Below, one piece after another: positions 11,060-20,760 of a stretch of 38,132 nucleotides of DNA (position 1 is its first letter; each line of letters opens with the position of its first letter). The notes below the pieces were generated by a model that was not told where the DNA came from, did no database searches, and saw only the letters and a program-made list of their open reading frames with translations. The stretch comes from Hofstenia miamia. Taxonomy: Eukaryota > Xenacoelomorpha > Acoela. Made by a program: the position numbers and the translations under genes. The stretch covers positions 1,816,245 through 1,854,376 of the forward strand of contig SCFE01000072.1 of the NCBI GenBank assembly GCA_004352715.1. Reading direction: 5' to 3'.

Positions 11060-11500
11060 CTTTTTTACATCTCTTTGGTACTCTGGGAGTGCTATCAAAA
11101 AATCTGCATTTTTGTGTAATGTACCTTTACAGTGTTTGATTTTGAACTTGAATTCATTTAAATATGCTATGCAATGAAACTAATGAAGATTTATCACCTG
11201 AAATTTTTTTTAGCCAAGCTAACCCACTATTGTCTGTTCTTACTTAAAAAGTGTGTCCTATTGGAAAGTATCTAAATTTTTTAATGCTCTCTACCACCTT
11301 GAGTCTGGTTAAGCCATAATTCTCTTAAATCTGTTTCAACTTTTTACTGAAAAATTGTATTGGCACTTCTTTGCCATCTTTCATTTGACCTGAGCTCACA
11401 TCCATAGCTATGTTACTACCATCTTAATTGAGGATAAATTGTTTATTATCCTCAGGTGTGTTGAGTGATAATAATTTTGATAGTTTGTTTTTTGTGTTAA
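11060..11500 (-). pseudogene. pol: RNase H domain, element 2
   Basis: The minus strand shows a DGSNIAMDV block near 11417-11390, then EVPIQFFSKKLK, FRYFPIG and TDNSGLAWLKK. The end signature is KNADFLIALPEYQRD, which runs into the frame 10913-11098. These match the conserved blocks of Ty3-type RNase H, including the first acidic residue and the TD..L.WL block. The blocks are spread over three frames. The tail 10913-11098 is the tether towards integrase. Confidence 0.75.
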
Positions 11501-11659
11501 ACAACTCCTCTTGTTCTTTCCATGAATATTTGAAGATTGTGGATTTTTTCATTTTAATAGTTTTCTGTGCAATATTGAGTATGAAGATCAATAACAATTT
11601 ATAAATCCAATTATATTTGCAAGTCCTTATTTTTCAAGGTTTCAATGTTTGCTACCATT

Positions 11660-12200
11660 TCTCTCGTGTTGTTTTTCATTTTTATCTACCCTTTTCAATT
11701 TCTCTTGCTAGAAATACTACTTGTGTTTTTAGTATTTCACATTTGTTCCCATTTACTTGCAAACCTGCAATGCTCTATACAGTTTATCTTTTTTTGTTAT
11801 TTCATTCAATTTATGATAATCAATGCACAGTCGGTATTTCTTTTTCTGTTTGGCAAATACCATTGGCACAGCATATGTGCTCTCACTCAGCCTGATGAAT
11901 TTATTATCAATCAGTTTGTTTAATAGCTGATTGTAGTTTTCTTTCAATTGTTCTAGTACTCTTTGAAATGGTAATCTTATTGGCTTCTCCTACAGCTTTA
12001 CCTACTCTAATTTGGCCATAGTTAAGAATTTTTGCATGTTTACATAGTATTGCTTTTAGTTTTTCTCTTTCTTCTTCATTTAAATGTTCATAGTTTTCCT
12101 CTTTTACCTCTGGTATCTTATAATCTTCCTCCTTTTGCTTGATTATATTGATACTTTTTTGATTAATAATGTTTTTGATGTTATTTCCTTGTCATATATT
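11660..12200 (-). pseudogene. pol: Reverse transcriptase with palm deleted, element 2
   Basis: The frame 11753-11947 has fingers motifs LIDNKFIRLSES and YRLCIDYHKLNEITKKD. About ten residues later the sequence jumps to the thumb, GLQVNGNKCEIL (minus, from about 11768), then VVFLAREIEKG. The palm with the first catalytic Asp and the YxDD box is missing, although both flanks align with element 1. The missing part is about 330-350 bases by comparison with element 1. Without the palm no polymerase activity is possible. Confidence 0.85.
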
Positions 12201-12402
12201 TTTGAAATTTACCACTCTATTAGTTGCATTCAGTATTAGTATTGTTCTTTCTATTCTTTATTGTGCACAAATTTGAGGGCAGTGATATCTTTTTGCTCTT
12301 GATCCCTGTCTGCTCAAATTGCATGATTTCAGTAGTTATTTCTTCTTCACTCTCTATAGTTTACATTTTCCAATTATTTGGCTGCAGTTTGATATCCTCA
12401 AT

Positions 12403-12800
12403 TTACTTAAATAGCATGGTTTTATTGTCATTTTCCTCTTCTTCTGTTGTTATTATTTCTTCATACACTGTAATGGTTCTTGTTGTGTAGTCTATGACAC
12501 ATCCATTTTTGATTAAAAAATCATTTCCTAATATCATTTCACATGGCAGCCTTTTTTCAGTGTTTATCACAACAAATGTTTGTTCAAATGCCATGTTTGT
12601 GATTTTACTCTTTATTTTTTCAAGTTTTCCCTTAATATCAATATCTTCTGAGGTGTTTATGAGTCTGCTTTTTATTCTTCCAGTTCTTGTCTTTTAAATC
12701 CTATTATTAAAGATGCACACTTATCAGTCATTCTAGAAATTAAGTGCCTTGTCTACAACTGTAATTCTATTTGATTTTATCAAGTTGGTTATAATTACAA
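12403..12800 (-). pseudogene. Aspartic protease, element 2
   Basis: The frame 12403-12594 carries the C-terminal signature MILGNDFLIKNGCVIDY, the counterpart of ILGKEFLKKYHC in element 1. The segment at 12640-12615, INTSEDIDIKGKLEK, matches VNASGDYIDTKGK of element 1. The expected active-site region near 12765-12735 reads ITVVDKAL, where Asp-Thr/Ser-Gly is not preserved. Order and motifs support the assignment. Stops and the lost active site make it a pseudogene. Confidence 0.7.
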
Positions 12801-12956
12801 TGGGCACACATCTTTCTCATGGCTGCACTATTAATAGTTTAAATTATTGATTTTGTCCTCTTCATCTTCCTCTTCTGTTTAACAATCTTCATTGTCAATT
12901 ACATTTTCCTTTTCAAAAAATGCTTTGTCATCTTCACTTATATTGAATTGTCATTG

Positions 12957-13214
12957 ACAGGCTGTTTTTAAATATCCTGTATTTCCACAGCTATGACATT
13001 TTACATCTCTTCTTCTAATTTTCTTTATTGTTCAATCTTTTATTTTTAATTTAATGATCTCTTCTTTATCAGTGCTTTTTGGATTGAAATTTTTGTTTTT
13101 GAATTCCTTAAGTGTTGTTGTTATATTTGTTGGTGTTTTATATGCTGTTGCCTTTTCATTTATTCTGGCATTATTTTCCAGTGTTATCTGTGTTGCCAAT
13201 CCTTTTCTTTTCAT
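12957..13214 (-). pseudogene. gag: Gag C-terminus with zinc knuckle, element 2
   Basis: The frame 13032-13214 is Lys/Asn/Thr-rich, as in Gag C-termini, and begins MKRKGLATQI. It runs on to a zinc knuckle at 12957-12998 reading CHSCGNTGYLKTAC. This fits CX2CX4HX4C in spacing, but the His is Tyr. A stop follows two codons later. The knuckle would bind RNA. Loss of the same His in element 1 (Gln there) shows independent damage. Confidence 0.7.
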
Positions 13215-14330
13215 CCATTATAGTAAGTTTTCAGCATCACATTTAATTTCAAATTGTTGTTTTATCAATTTAGGAACCCTTTACAGATATGTGAAAAGAG
13301 ATCATATTTCCAATATGTTTGTTTTCTTGATTTCAATTTAAGCTTTCTTTTGACTTGGGACATGTAGTTTCTGAGGTCATCACATTTATTCATTTTTATT
13401 CAATTGAGGATCATCTGGTATTGATTTTAACACCTTTCAGCATTGTAGTAAGCTTTGTATTCATTTATTAGTTTTTTAGAATTTGTTTTCATTTCTGTAT
13501 TAAGTGCTAAATAATGCTTGTACATGGATCCAATGAAATAAAGTGCACTTTGTATCACTTTCCTCTCATGCATGGTCATTTTGAATATTTGAAAACATTC
13601 TATAAATGTCAGTGAATATTTATAAATTCTTTTTGTGAACTTTGGGAGTATGGCTTTGCATAAGGGTACTTCTTCATCAACATTCTCAGATAGAATTGAT
13701 TCATTGAATATTGGTTTTGTTTCTATTTCTGTTTCACACCTCTGTTTTACTTGTTGTATTATATTTTATTCAAATTCCTCAATGAGTTCTTCTTCTGTAT
13801 CCATTGGTTTATTTTTATTTATTTATATATTATCATTTAAATTCATCTGGTTTAGTTTTCCTGGTTTCTCTTTTTCTTTCACTTTTACTTTCTCAATCCT
13901 TCTGGAATTTTATTTTTTTTTGTTTTCTTTGTTTAACATTATCAGTCATAGTTTATCTCTTAAGCTATTGATCTTGATCTTGCTCTGTTACCTTATCTTC
14001 TCATAGTCAGATATTTCTGTCATGTACTTTGTCAATTAGTTGTTGCCATTTTTGCTTCATTTTTTATTTCTTCATTTTCCTCAATGAGCATTTCTATTTG
14101 TTGTTGGAAAAAACTTTTTTATTGAGTTAGTCTCATGCTGGTATTGTTTCTCACTTTGTTCATCCATTTTTCTCTATTCTCTATTCATCAATTCTAGATC
14201 TAACATTTGTTGTGATAATTTTTTGATTTGTAAACTAAATTGCATTCTCTCTTCCATGCTTCTCCTCACAATTTCTGTCAATGCAGTCATTGTATATTCA
14301 TTCTTGATTTGTATTGTCCATTGTACAAAC
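13215..14330 (-). pseudogene. gag: Gag (coiled-coil N-terminus and capsid), element 2
   Basis: The minus-strand translation begins with a Glu/Gln/Arg-rich helical part near 14300-14150 (for example IVRRSMEERMQFSLQIKKL). Lys/Glu-rich sequence with many stops follows, then capsid near 13600-13260. The capsid has HYLALNTEMK and NQYQMILN, matching YYLAL and NQYKILL of element 1, then DLFSHICKGFL, matching DIFTHI. These shared blocks show that the two elements belong to one lineage. Several frameshifts separate the blocks. Confidence 0.65.
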
Positions 14331-14420
14331 TCTGTGGGGGATACTTCACTTTCAGGTAATGTTTCTTGCGTCTAGGGAGTCTCCACCTGTTGCAGGGGTT
14401 AACTTTAGACTAAGTTCTAT

Positions 14421-15465
14421 TCTTCTTTTGAATGTACCATTTTTTAACTTTAGCTATGAGTAGCTTCTAGGTTTTGCAAATTCAGTTTCTTGATTTTCTT
14501 TTAGTGCTAAATTTTAATTTTGTGTTCATTTCTTTATTAATCTTTTCCCAAGGTTCTGCTGAGTTTTCATTGCTTAATTTCTCATCATTCAAGATTTAAA
14601 AAAAATTTTCTCAATAAGAATCATCTATCATTACTCGTGTTTTTTCTTTAATTTCTGTGCTGAGGTATGTTAGAGTTTGAATTCCTTAACTAATCTCATT
14701 CTGTTCTTTAAAAAATATTTTTGCTAAGAAGTACATCTTCTTGAATAAAAAATTTATTATTTTCCAAATTTAATTTTTCATTGCATGTATCAGGCATCCT
14801 GTCACAATCGCCATGTAGAATCAGCTATTAGAATGGAATTTATTGAGTAAGGCTGTACCAAATTACTATCAGTGACCTCCTTTCATTATGTGTATGATCC
14901 AAAACAGCTAAGCTTTCAATCCAAATATTACAAGTCATTTCTGTTGATACAACTGATGTATAACTAGTTGGACTCTATTTAGATCTGCAGTGAGATGGTA
15001 TCAGGGTTAAACCCAATGCAATAAAAAGAAGAATGAAGATGGTTAACAATCACCTGTTATGCTTTTGCATAACTGTACTTAACTTACATTACAAATTATT
15101 AACTTATCAATAAGCATATTTCAGAAAATATAATATATCATAAAAAATCAGTTTTAGTCTTTGGTATTTTTTCTTTGTTTTTGATTTTCTGCTGAATATG
15201 GTACAATTTCATGGCATCTAATAAAATAAATGCATTCAATAAGCATAAGAAAATTGCAAAATTTTCTCCATGAATCTCAATATTTAGTAAGAAATTTCAA
15301 GCAATCCTATAAAAAACATTCGTCAAAAATGTGCTGCCAGAGAGTTTTAACTAAATTTACATCAGTGATTTTGTATATCTAATTCTCACTGGAACAAGTA
15401 GCATCTATTACAGAATGGATTCCTTGTAGAGAGCTGAAATGCTTGATCACATTGTACTAGTGGTA
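14421..15465. other. AT-rich sequence, no gene recognised
   Basis: This should contain the 5' LTR of element 2, but no segment here matched the far end of that element by eye. A TGGTATCAGGG string near 14996 is on the wrong strand to serve as its primer-binding site. I see no open frame of interest. Confidence 0.4.
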
Positions 15466-15662
15466 CCATGGATTTCTATAACACTATCAGGATGTGAAGT
15501 GTGCTATTGTAAGTGCCCAAAGTAGGCTTAACTTACATTAAATCACAGTAAAAATTATCAAACTGTAAAGATGTTTACCTAATTTTGTGAATTTCATTCA
15601 GCCTACTTTGGTCAATAAAAAAAGTCCAGTTCACCTTCTGGTAGTGTTATAGAAATCCATGT
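15466..15662. mobile_element. 197-bp foldback element (MITE-like)
   Basis: The left end CATGGATTTCTATAACACTA is repeated in inverted form at the right end (TAGTGTTATAGAAATCCATG). The arms continue less perfectly inward and close with CAAAGTAGGCT at 15518-15528 against its complement at 15600-15610. The arms are about 60 bases with roughly 70 unpaired bases between them. TGGTA flanks both sides (15461-15465 and 15663-15667) and could be a 5-bp target-site duplication. There is no coding capacity. The superfamily is unknown. Confidence 0.7.
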
Positions 15663-16251
15663 TGGTATTTACATACATTTTGGATTATCATAGAAACCGT
15701 CTATTGGTCTATCAAAAGCTGTTCTAGAATATTCTATGCGCTTCATTTTTTAATAATCCATTAAAATGGTCAGTTCAACAAATCTAAAGGAATTGCTAAA
15801 AAATCAAAAATATTTTCAAAAATTATGTATTTCCTTTAAAATACAATGCTATTTGATTGCCACAACTTAACAACGCAAATGACGAGCTCTCAACAGTATT
15901 AGCCTTCAATTATAATTCAAAATTCAATTATTATTTACGTATTAATAAATCTATAAAATTATAAATTCACTCCTTTTCAATTTTGAGTGAAAGTAAAATA
16001 TGACTCTTATTGAGTGTAAATGTTAAATAATCATGTATCATGATGGTTTATTTTCAATATGAATATGAGGTAAAAATATTTAACAAACATTGACACAAAC
16101 AGTTATATAACATCTAAGATCTGGTAATTGGATTACAAAATTGTTTATATTGAAATTTTGAGATTCTACATAGTACACTCAGTAGAACTTTGCAAAAAAC
16201 GCAGAATACTTCTAAAATTTTTGCTTAAGTTATAGAGACGTTTAGTCCTAA

Positions 16252-16557
16252 ATCAACGACTGCGAAAAATTGTCTCGGGAAATTCAAAAAATTTTAGATT
16301 ATGTCCACATATATTTTGAATTCATGAAGTTTTGGTATTCTGTAATTGATAAACGTAAGCTTATTTTTGCCAAATCTCCTGGCAGAAAAACTGCAAAATC
16401 ACGTAATCCAATTCAATGTGAAACATTTGAATCTCTTTTATTATACAATATCTCAATAGGTAGAATTTCAAGTTACACTAAGTCAGAGTTGGACCTGCCG
16501 GAAACTATAAGGGCCAGTAAATTTTTTTTACATTGCATTTTAAATCTACACATGTAA
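16252..16557 (+). CDS. Unrecognised open frame, possible exon
   Basis: A frame of about 100 codons stays open although the base composition would produce stops often. It starts after a TAA with no ATG at its beginning. The composition is protein-like: mixed charged and aromatic residues (for example ILDYVHIYFEFMKFWYSVID), a basic Pro/Gly/Arg part and a Ser/Glu/Leu-rich end. I recognise no domain. It runs straight into a (TA)n tract. It may be an exon of a gene or of an unknown transposon. No clear 3' splice site in the right phase was found. Confidence 0.3.
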   Translation: MNDCEKLSREIQKILDYVHIYFEFMKFWYSVIDKRKLIFAKSPGRKTAKSRNPIQCETFESLLLYNISIGRISSYTKSELDLPETIRASKFFLHCILNLHM

Positions 16558-16566
16558 TATATATAT

Positions 16567-16603
<37 letters not shown>
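16556..16603. repeat. (TA)n microsatellite
   Basis: Two TA runs separated by one AATA interruption, lying directly after the open frame that ends at 16557. Confidence 0.95.
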
Positions 16604-16669
16604 GCTTGAATAAAAAATTTTAAAATATCTGGATACTAAAAAATATATACAGGTGCAAGGTACTATAGC

Positions 16670-16861
16670 AGAGAGCACTGGATATGGGTCCAAAAAATCT
16701 GAAACTCATACATAAGAAATTAGACCATTTTTCATATGCGCAATGTAAAAATTTTTTGGATAAAATGAATTATTCTGGCTTTCAATCAAAAAAGGCGCTG
16801 GATAATATGGAAAATCGGAAAGTGCGAGCAGTTGATAGCAATCCCATAGGATCTAGAGCTC

Positions 16862-16862
<1 letters not shown>
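16670..16862 (+). CDS. Unrecognised open frame, possible exon
   Basis: The frame has an ATG at 16684 and is open back to about 16672, where ACTATAG could act as a 3' splice site. Before reaching the TA tract it encodes about 59 residues with a hydrophilic, protein-like composition (HKKLDHFSYAQCKNFLDKMN, then ALDNMENRKVRAVD). It then runs into (TA)n, so translation beyond 16862 is not meaningful. I recognise no family. Its nearness to the open frame at 16252 suggests both could belong to one gene or one lost transposon. Confidence 0.3.

Positions 16863-16894
<32 letters not shown>
16863..16894. repeat. (TA)n microsatellite
   Basis: About 16 TA dinucleotides followed by TACATACATA. Confidence 0.95.
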
Positions 16895-16898
<4 letters not shown>

Positions 16899-17486
16899 CA
16901 TAAATGTACATAACATGTTTTAATCTAGAAAATTATACATATTGATGCAAATACTTGATATTGCATATACTCATATTTCAAACTATTATAACTATATTTC
17001 AAGCAAACCCCAATTTTGCTATTTTCTTTGAATCAATTCTTTGCCGTATAACTTTAATCAGCTTTCACTTTGCCGTGAATATAAATTGAGAATATCTCAA
17101 GTTGCTTATTTAGTATAAAAATTATTTGAATTTATGTTTTCATAAGAATTCCTCTAAAACAAAGCAAAATATTTTTTCTTTATAAGGTAAAATGGTTCCA
17201 TTTGATAACATATAATGGCAAAACAGCTTAAAAATTTGAAAACTACATTTGAATAGAAGCACATTTTAAATAATAATTTCATTAAGAATTGAAAACATTT
17301 TCTCAATATACACAAACAGCAATCCGCAAAATATGAGATACGTATGCATACACCAATATTTGAATAATTGCCCCAATGACTAGGGAACATTTATCTCAAA
17401 AAAGTCACAGTGAGGCAGTGCAAAAAAATTTATGTTAAGCACACAAGATGAGTTGACCTAAATTTATATTCTGGGAATTGGTTTAA
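16895..17486. other. AT-rich sequence, no gene recognised
   Basis: The minus-strand frame at 17154-17390 is rich in Cys, Phe and Leu and reads like translated noncoding AT-rich DNA. I see no repeat or RNA gene. Confidence 0.5.
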
Positions 17487-17494
17487 CCCGCATC

Positions 17495-17951
17495 CAGTGA
17501 TGACCATTTAAATCTATTTAAACTTTAGGGAAGAACTAAACTGAACAAATTTATTTAAAGTGTAGATTAAACATACACAATTACTTTTAAAAATCGCTTA
17601 AGATTTGGCCCATTTAAGAACACATAATCAGGTAATCGCTAACTGTTTTCATAGAAATGCCATTTTCTGATAGAAATTTGGTGGTTGAAAAGGCCCTTTT
17701 GCAGTGTGCGGGAGATGGCAACCTACCCAGAATCTATTCGGCCAAAACACAAATATTAAAAATTCTTGTTGCTAATCTTTCTGAAAAATTTGCAGTTAAT
17801 TCCACGCGCAAATAATTATAGAAGTAGACGCAAATAGTTTGAATTGAATCTAAAATATAAACTGCAGTTTAAACTTTGAAGTTTAAATCATTGCCACATT
17901 TACATAAACTTGCATTTAAAGTTTAAACTTAATTTAAATTTGTCATCACTT
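17495..17951. mobile_element. Non-autonomous hAT-like element, 457 bp
   Basis: The left end CAGTGATGACC runs into ATTTAAATCTATTTAAACTT. The right end, on the complementary strand, reads AAGTGATGAC, then AAATTTAAATTAAGTTTAAA. These are imperfect terminal inverted repeats of about 30 bases, rich in TTTAAA. Eight bases flank each side: CCCGCATC (17487-17494) and TTCGCATC (17952-17959), a duplication with two mismatches. An 8-bp duplication and CAGTG ends are typical of the hAT superfamily. There is no transposase frame, so it would need a helper element. Confidence 0.65.
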
Positions 17952-17959
17952 TTCGCATC

Positions 17960-18461
17960 TGTATGGGGTAAAGAAACAAAAACATAATTTGTTTAAACTT
18001 CGTTACCTGCCATTTTGCAAAGCATAAACCATGAATAAAATGTCTCGTTAACTGTTTTTTTTTGAAAATTTTACATTTATCAAGTAAATTATCGAAATAT
18101 GTATGCGCAAGAAATTGTAAAAGTTAACATATCAATGCACCAACAAAAAAGTTTTACAAAAAATTCAGTAAATGTTTGAACACTGTCAACAGTCAGTTAA
18201 TTTTAACAAATATATAAATTTTAAATAATGCCTGATATATATATATATACAGTTTTTAGTAAAATGTTTGGACGTAGTGTCTTCTATAAATGTTCAATTT
18301 TGTATATTGGGTAGAAATATAACTATATGCGTGGCATGTATTTTAATTGTGGAACTAGAACAATTTGTTTGTCTTGATAAGAATATGATTACAGTTTTTG
18401 TATAATATTTAAGCATTGATCTCGTAATTTCAATCATCGAATTCCTTACATTTTCCATGGA
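17960..18461. other. AT-rich sequence with a short (TA)n tract
   Basis: A short TA tract lies at 18235-18249. I see no gene or RNA. Confidence 0.5.
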
Positions 18462-18529
18462 GATTTTTGCTATTAGAAATATTGAAAAATTTGGTAAGTA
18501 TTATAATTGCATAAAATTCAAATTAGGTT

Positions 18530-18930
18530 CTTCACAAAATATAACTTTGTAAACTTCTTCGTAAAATTGAATTCATAAAATTTTACTTTATAAACTTCTT
18601 CATAAAATTTAATTGCGTACATTTTGTAAATATTAACTTCGTAAATTTTAACTTCGCAAGCTATTTCGTACATTTTGTAAATATTAACTTCGTAAATTTT
18701 AACTTCGCAAGCTTCTTCGTAAAATTGAATTCATAAAATTTTACTTTATAAACTTCTTCATAAAATTTAATTTCGTACATTTTGTAAATATTAACTTCGT
18801 AAATTTTAACTTCGTAAGCTTCTTCGTAAAATTGAATTCATAAAATTTTACTTTATAAACTTCTTCATAAAAATTAACTTCATAAAGTTCTTCCTAAAAT
18901 TTAATTTTGTAAACTTCTTCATAAATTTTA
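18530..18930. repeat. Minisatellite with a 107-bp period
   Basis: CTTCTTCGTAAA begins at 18554, 18712 and 18819. The last spacing is 107 bases. The first is 158 because a 51-base segment ending CTTCGCAAGCT is doubled. Within each unit a shorter motif resembling TTCGTAAAATTTAA recurs. A weaker, diverged version is at 19735-20040 in the second large copy. Confidence 0.85.
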
Positions 18931-19013
18931 CATTGGACATTTGATCAAAATTTTGAAAACTCAGTAAATTTGTTAAATGTTTCAATTATGTAACTTTTGT
19001 TGAAATTTGTGTG

Positions 19014-19130
19014 TAACACGAACCCTAATTGTAACCCAAACCCAAACCGTTACCCAAACCCCCTAACTTTAACACAAAACCTAACTCAAACCCAAACTTC
19101 AACTCTTACCAAAATCTTAACCCTAATCCA
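19014..19130 (+). repeat. Degenerate telomere-like block, copy A
   Basis: A C/A-rich stretch of ACCCTAA, AACCCAAACCC, TTACCCAAACC and TTAACCCTAA variants. It resembles a diverged CCCTAA array. The open frame it produces (18997-19191) is a composition artefact. Confidence 0.7.
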
Positions 19131-20129
19131 TGAAGCAGATTATGAAATTAATTTTTCAAAGCTAAAATTTAGCAAGAAATTTCGAAATTAATTTTTCAAA
19201 GCTTTTAGGATAAATAAAAAGTAAAATTTTACCATTTTATTAAGCATTCCCTTGCAATATGGTGTTTTGATTTTTCAAATATAGTAAGGACTATTTGGAA
19301 TATGACGATATGACACTTAAACAAACAATTTGGACTTGACATTTAACATTAATCATTCAGCCCAAATAATATACATTTATTTTTATATTTTTCGAAAATG
19401 AAGCCAACAAACACATGGTTGAAGACAAAAACTTTTGGTAAGAGCAATTTTTGCAGTTTGCTGATGATTATATCAATAATGCAATTTCTTTCTTCAGTGC
19501 ACAATAGGCTGTCCCAACAAACCAAATATTCTAAAATTCAGCAGCAGGTTGAAATTTTTAATGATTGACGCCAAGGAAGTATGTGTTTAAAGTGGTGATA
19601 ATCAATATTTTATGATTCTGTGCCTAAGTTGGCTCAAAATTTTTGCTATTAGAAATATTGAAAAATTTGGTAAGCTTTGTGCCTCATTTTGCAATAGGGA
19701 AGCATTAACAATTTTATAAAATTCTCCTTTGTAAGTTTCTTCATAAAGTATAACTTTGTAAACTTCTTCATAAAATTTTAATTCATAAAATTCAACTTTA
19801 TGAGCTTGTTAAGAAAAAATGACGTTGTAAAGTTCTTTGTAAAATTAATTTCGTAAACTTTGTAAATATTAACTTCGTAATGTTCTTCATAAAATTTAAT
19901 TTCGTACATTTTGTAAATATTAACTTCATAAAGTTCTTCGTTAAATTGAATTCATAAAATGAATTTTTATAGGCTTCTTCAGAAAAATTAACTTCGTAAA
20001 GTTTTTCGTAAAATTTATTTACATAACCTTCTTCATAAATTTTACATTGCAAATTTGCTCAAAATTTTGAAAATTCAAAAATTTTGTGAAATGTCTTTAT
20101 TATGAAAATTTTGCTGAAATTCGTGTATA

Positions 20130-20240
20130 ACTAAACCTAATCTTAACCTAAAACCAAACCATTACCCAAACCCAAACTTTAGCACAAACCCTAACCCACA
20201 CCCAAACCTTAACTTTTTCCAGAATCCTAACCCTTATTTA
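20130..20240 (+). repeat. Degenerate telomere-like block, copy B
   Basis: The counterpart of the block at 19014, with AACCCTAACCCAC and AATCCTAACCC among its variants. Its place within the large unit is the same, so the block belongs to the repeat family and was not added independently. Confidence 0.7.
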
Positions 20241-20538
20241 TGAAGCAGTATATAAAAGTAAATTTTTCAAAGTTAAAATTTACTAAGAACTTTTCGAAAT
20301 TAAATTTTACGAATCTTTTAGTTAAATACAAAGGTAGCAATTATGAAGTTAATTTTTACGAATTTATTAGGCATTCATTTGCCATATGGTGCTTTGATGT
20401 TTCGAATATAATAAGGACAATTTGAAATATATACCAATATGACACTTGGACAAAAAATTTGGGTTTACATTTAACATAATACATTAACCCCAAATAATAT
20501 ACAGTTCTTTTTATAGTTTATAACAATGATTTATAACA

Positions 20539-20751
20539 ATGACGCCGCCACAAACATGGTTAAAGAGGAAAACTTTAGGTAAGAACATTTTTTGCAGTTT
20601 GCTGATGATTATGCTGATAAAGCAATTTCTTTTATTATCAGTGCACAATAGGTTTTACATAATGACAATAACTAAAAATTTGGATAAATCTGAACAGAAT
20701 TTCTTCACTAAAATTGCGTTTCTAATACTTGTATTTTCACAAATCAATTAG
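20539..20751 (+). CDS. Small open frame in repeat copy B, unrecognised
   Basis: An ATG at 20539 opens 70 codons. Copy A has a corresponding 54-codon frame starting with ATG near 19399, and the first part is similar (TWLK.KT.GK, then FCSLLMI). The match reflects the DNA duplication. Differences do not fall mainly at third positions, so I see no clear sign of selection on the protein. A second frame (FADDY, then AISF) is equally conserved. It is probably noncoding. Confidence 0.2.
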   Translation: MTPPQTWLKRKTLGKNIFCSLLMIMLIKQFLLLSVHNRFYIMTITKNLDKSEQNFFTKIAFLILVFSQIN

Positions 20752-20760
20752 CCACTGTAC

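Larger units (their letters stand above)
10087..14420 (-). mobile_element. Ty3/Gypsy retrotransposon, element 2, degenerate
   Basis: Read on the minus strand this gives Gag (coiled coil, capsid, knuckle), protease, RT fingers, RT thumb, RNase H and integrase, the same order as element 1. Gag and integrase motifs align with element 1 but differ at many residues, so it is a diverged relative, not a recent copy. It is shorter because of deletions, the clearest removing the RT palm. It faces element 1 tail to tail. No LTRs or target-site duplication were identified. The left limit is the last integrase codon seen and the right limit is the sequence upstream of Gag. Confidence 0.9.
18462..20760. 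repeat. Two head-to-tail copies of a ~1.15-kb repeat unit
   Basis: Copy A starts at 18462 and copy B at 19639 with the same sequence (ATTTTTGCTATTAGAAATAT). Each then has a TTCGTAAA-type minisatellite, TCAAAATTTTGAAAA, a telomere-like C/A-rich block, ATGAAGCAG, a block of unique sequence, and an end marked by GTGCACAATAGG (about 19497 and 20640). The offset falls from 1177 to 1143, so the copies carry indels and many substitutions. This is an old tandem duplication or two insertions of one family. No terminal repeats or duplicated target sites were recognised. Confidence 0.85.

Noticed and set aside
11617-11923. Hydrophobic plus-strand frames that resemble membrane proteins, with others at 10830, 12224, 13054 and 13635
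   Set aside because: They are the complement of the A-rich coding strand of element 2, which gives Phe/Leu/Ile-rich shadows.
14994-15010. TGGTATCAGGG as a primer-binding site
   Set aside because: It is on the plus strand, while the adjacent retroelement is on the minus strand.
18997-19191. 64-codon frame rich in Asn-Pro and Thr-Leu
   Set aside because: It is the translation of the degenerate telomere-like block.
19798-20052. 84-codon minus-strand frame rich in Lys, Phe and Tyr
   Set aside because: It is the complement of the TTCGTAAA minisatellite, and the repeated peptide follows from the DNA repeat.
20580-20598. Possible 19-nt ultra-short intron (GTAAGA to TTGCAG), also in copy A
   Set aside because: Removing it leads at once to stop codons, and the frame reads through without splicing. 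The splice-like ends are shared only because the DNA is duplicated.
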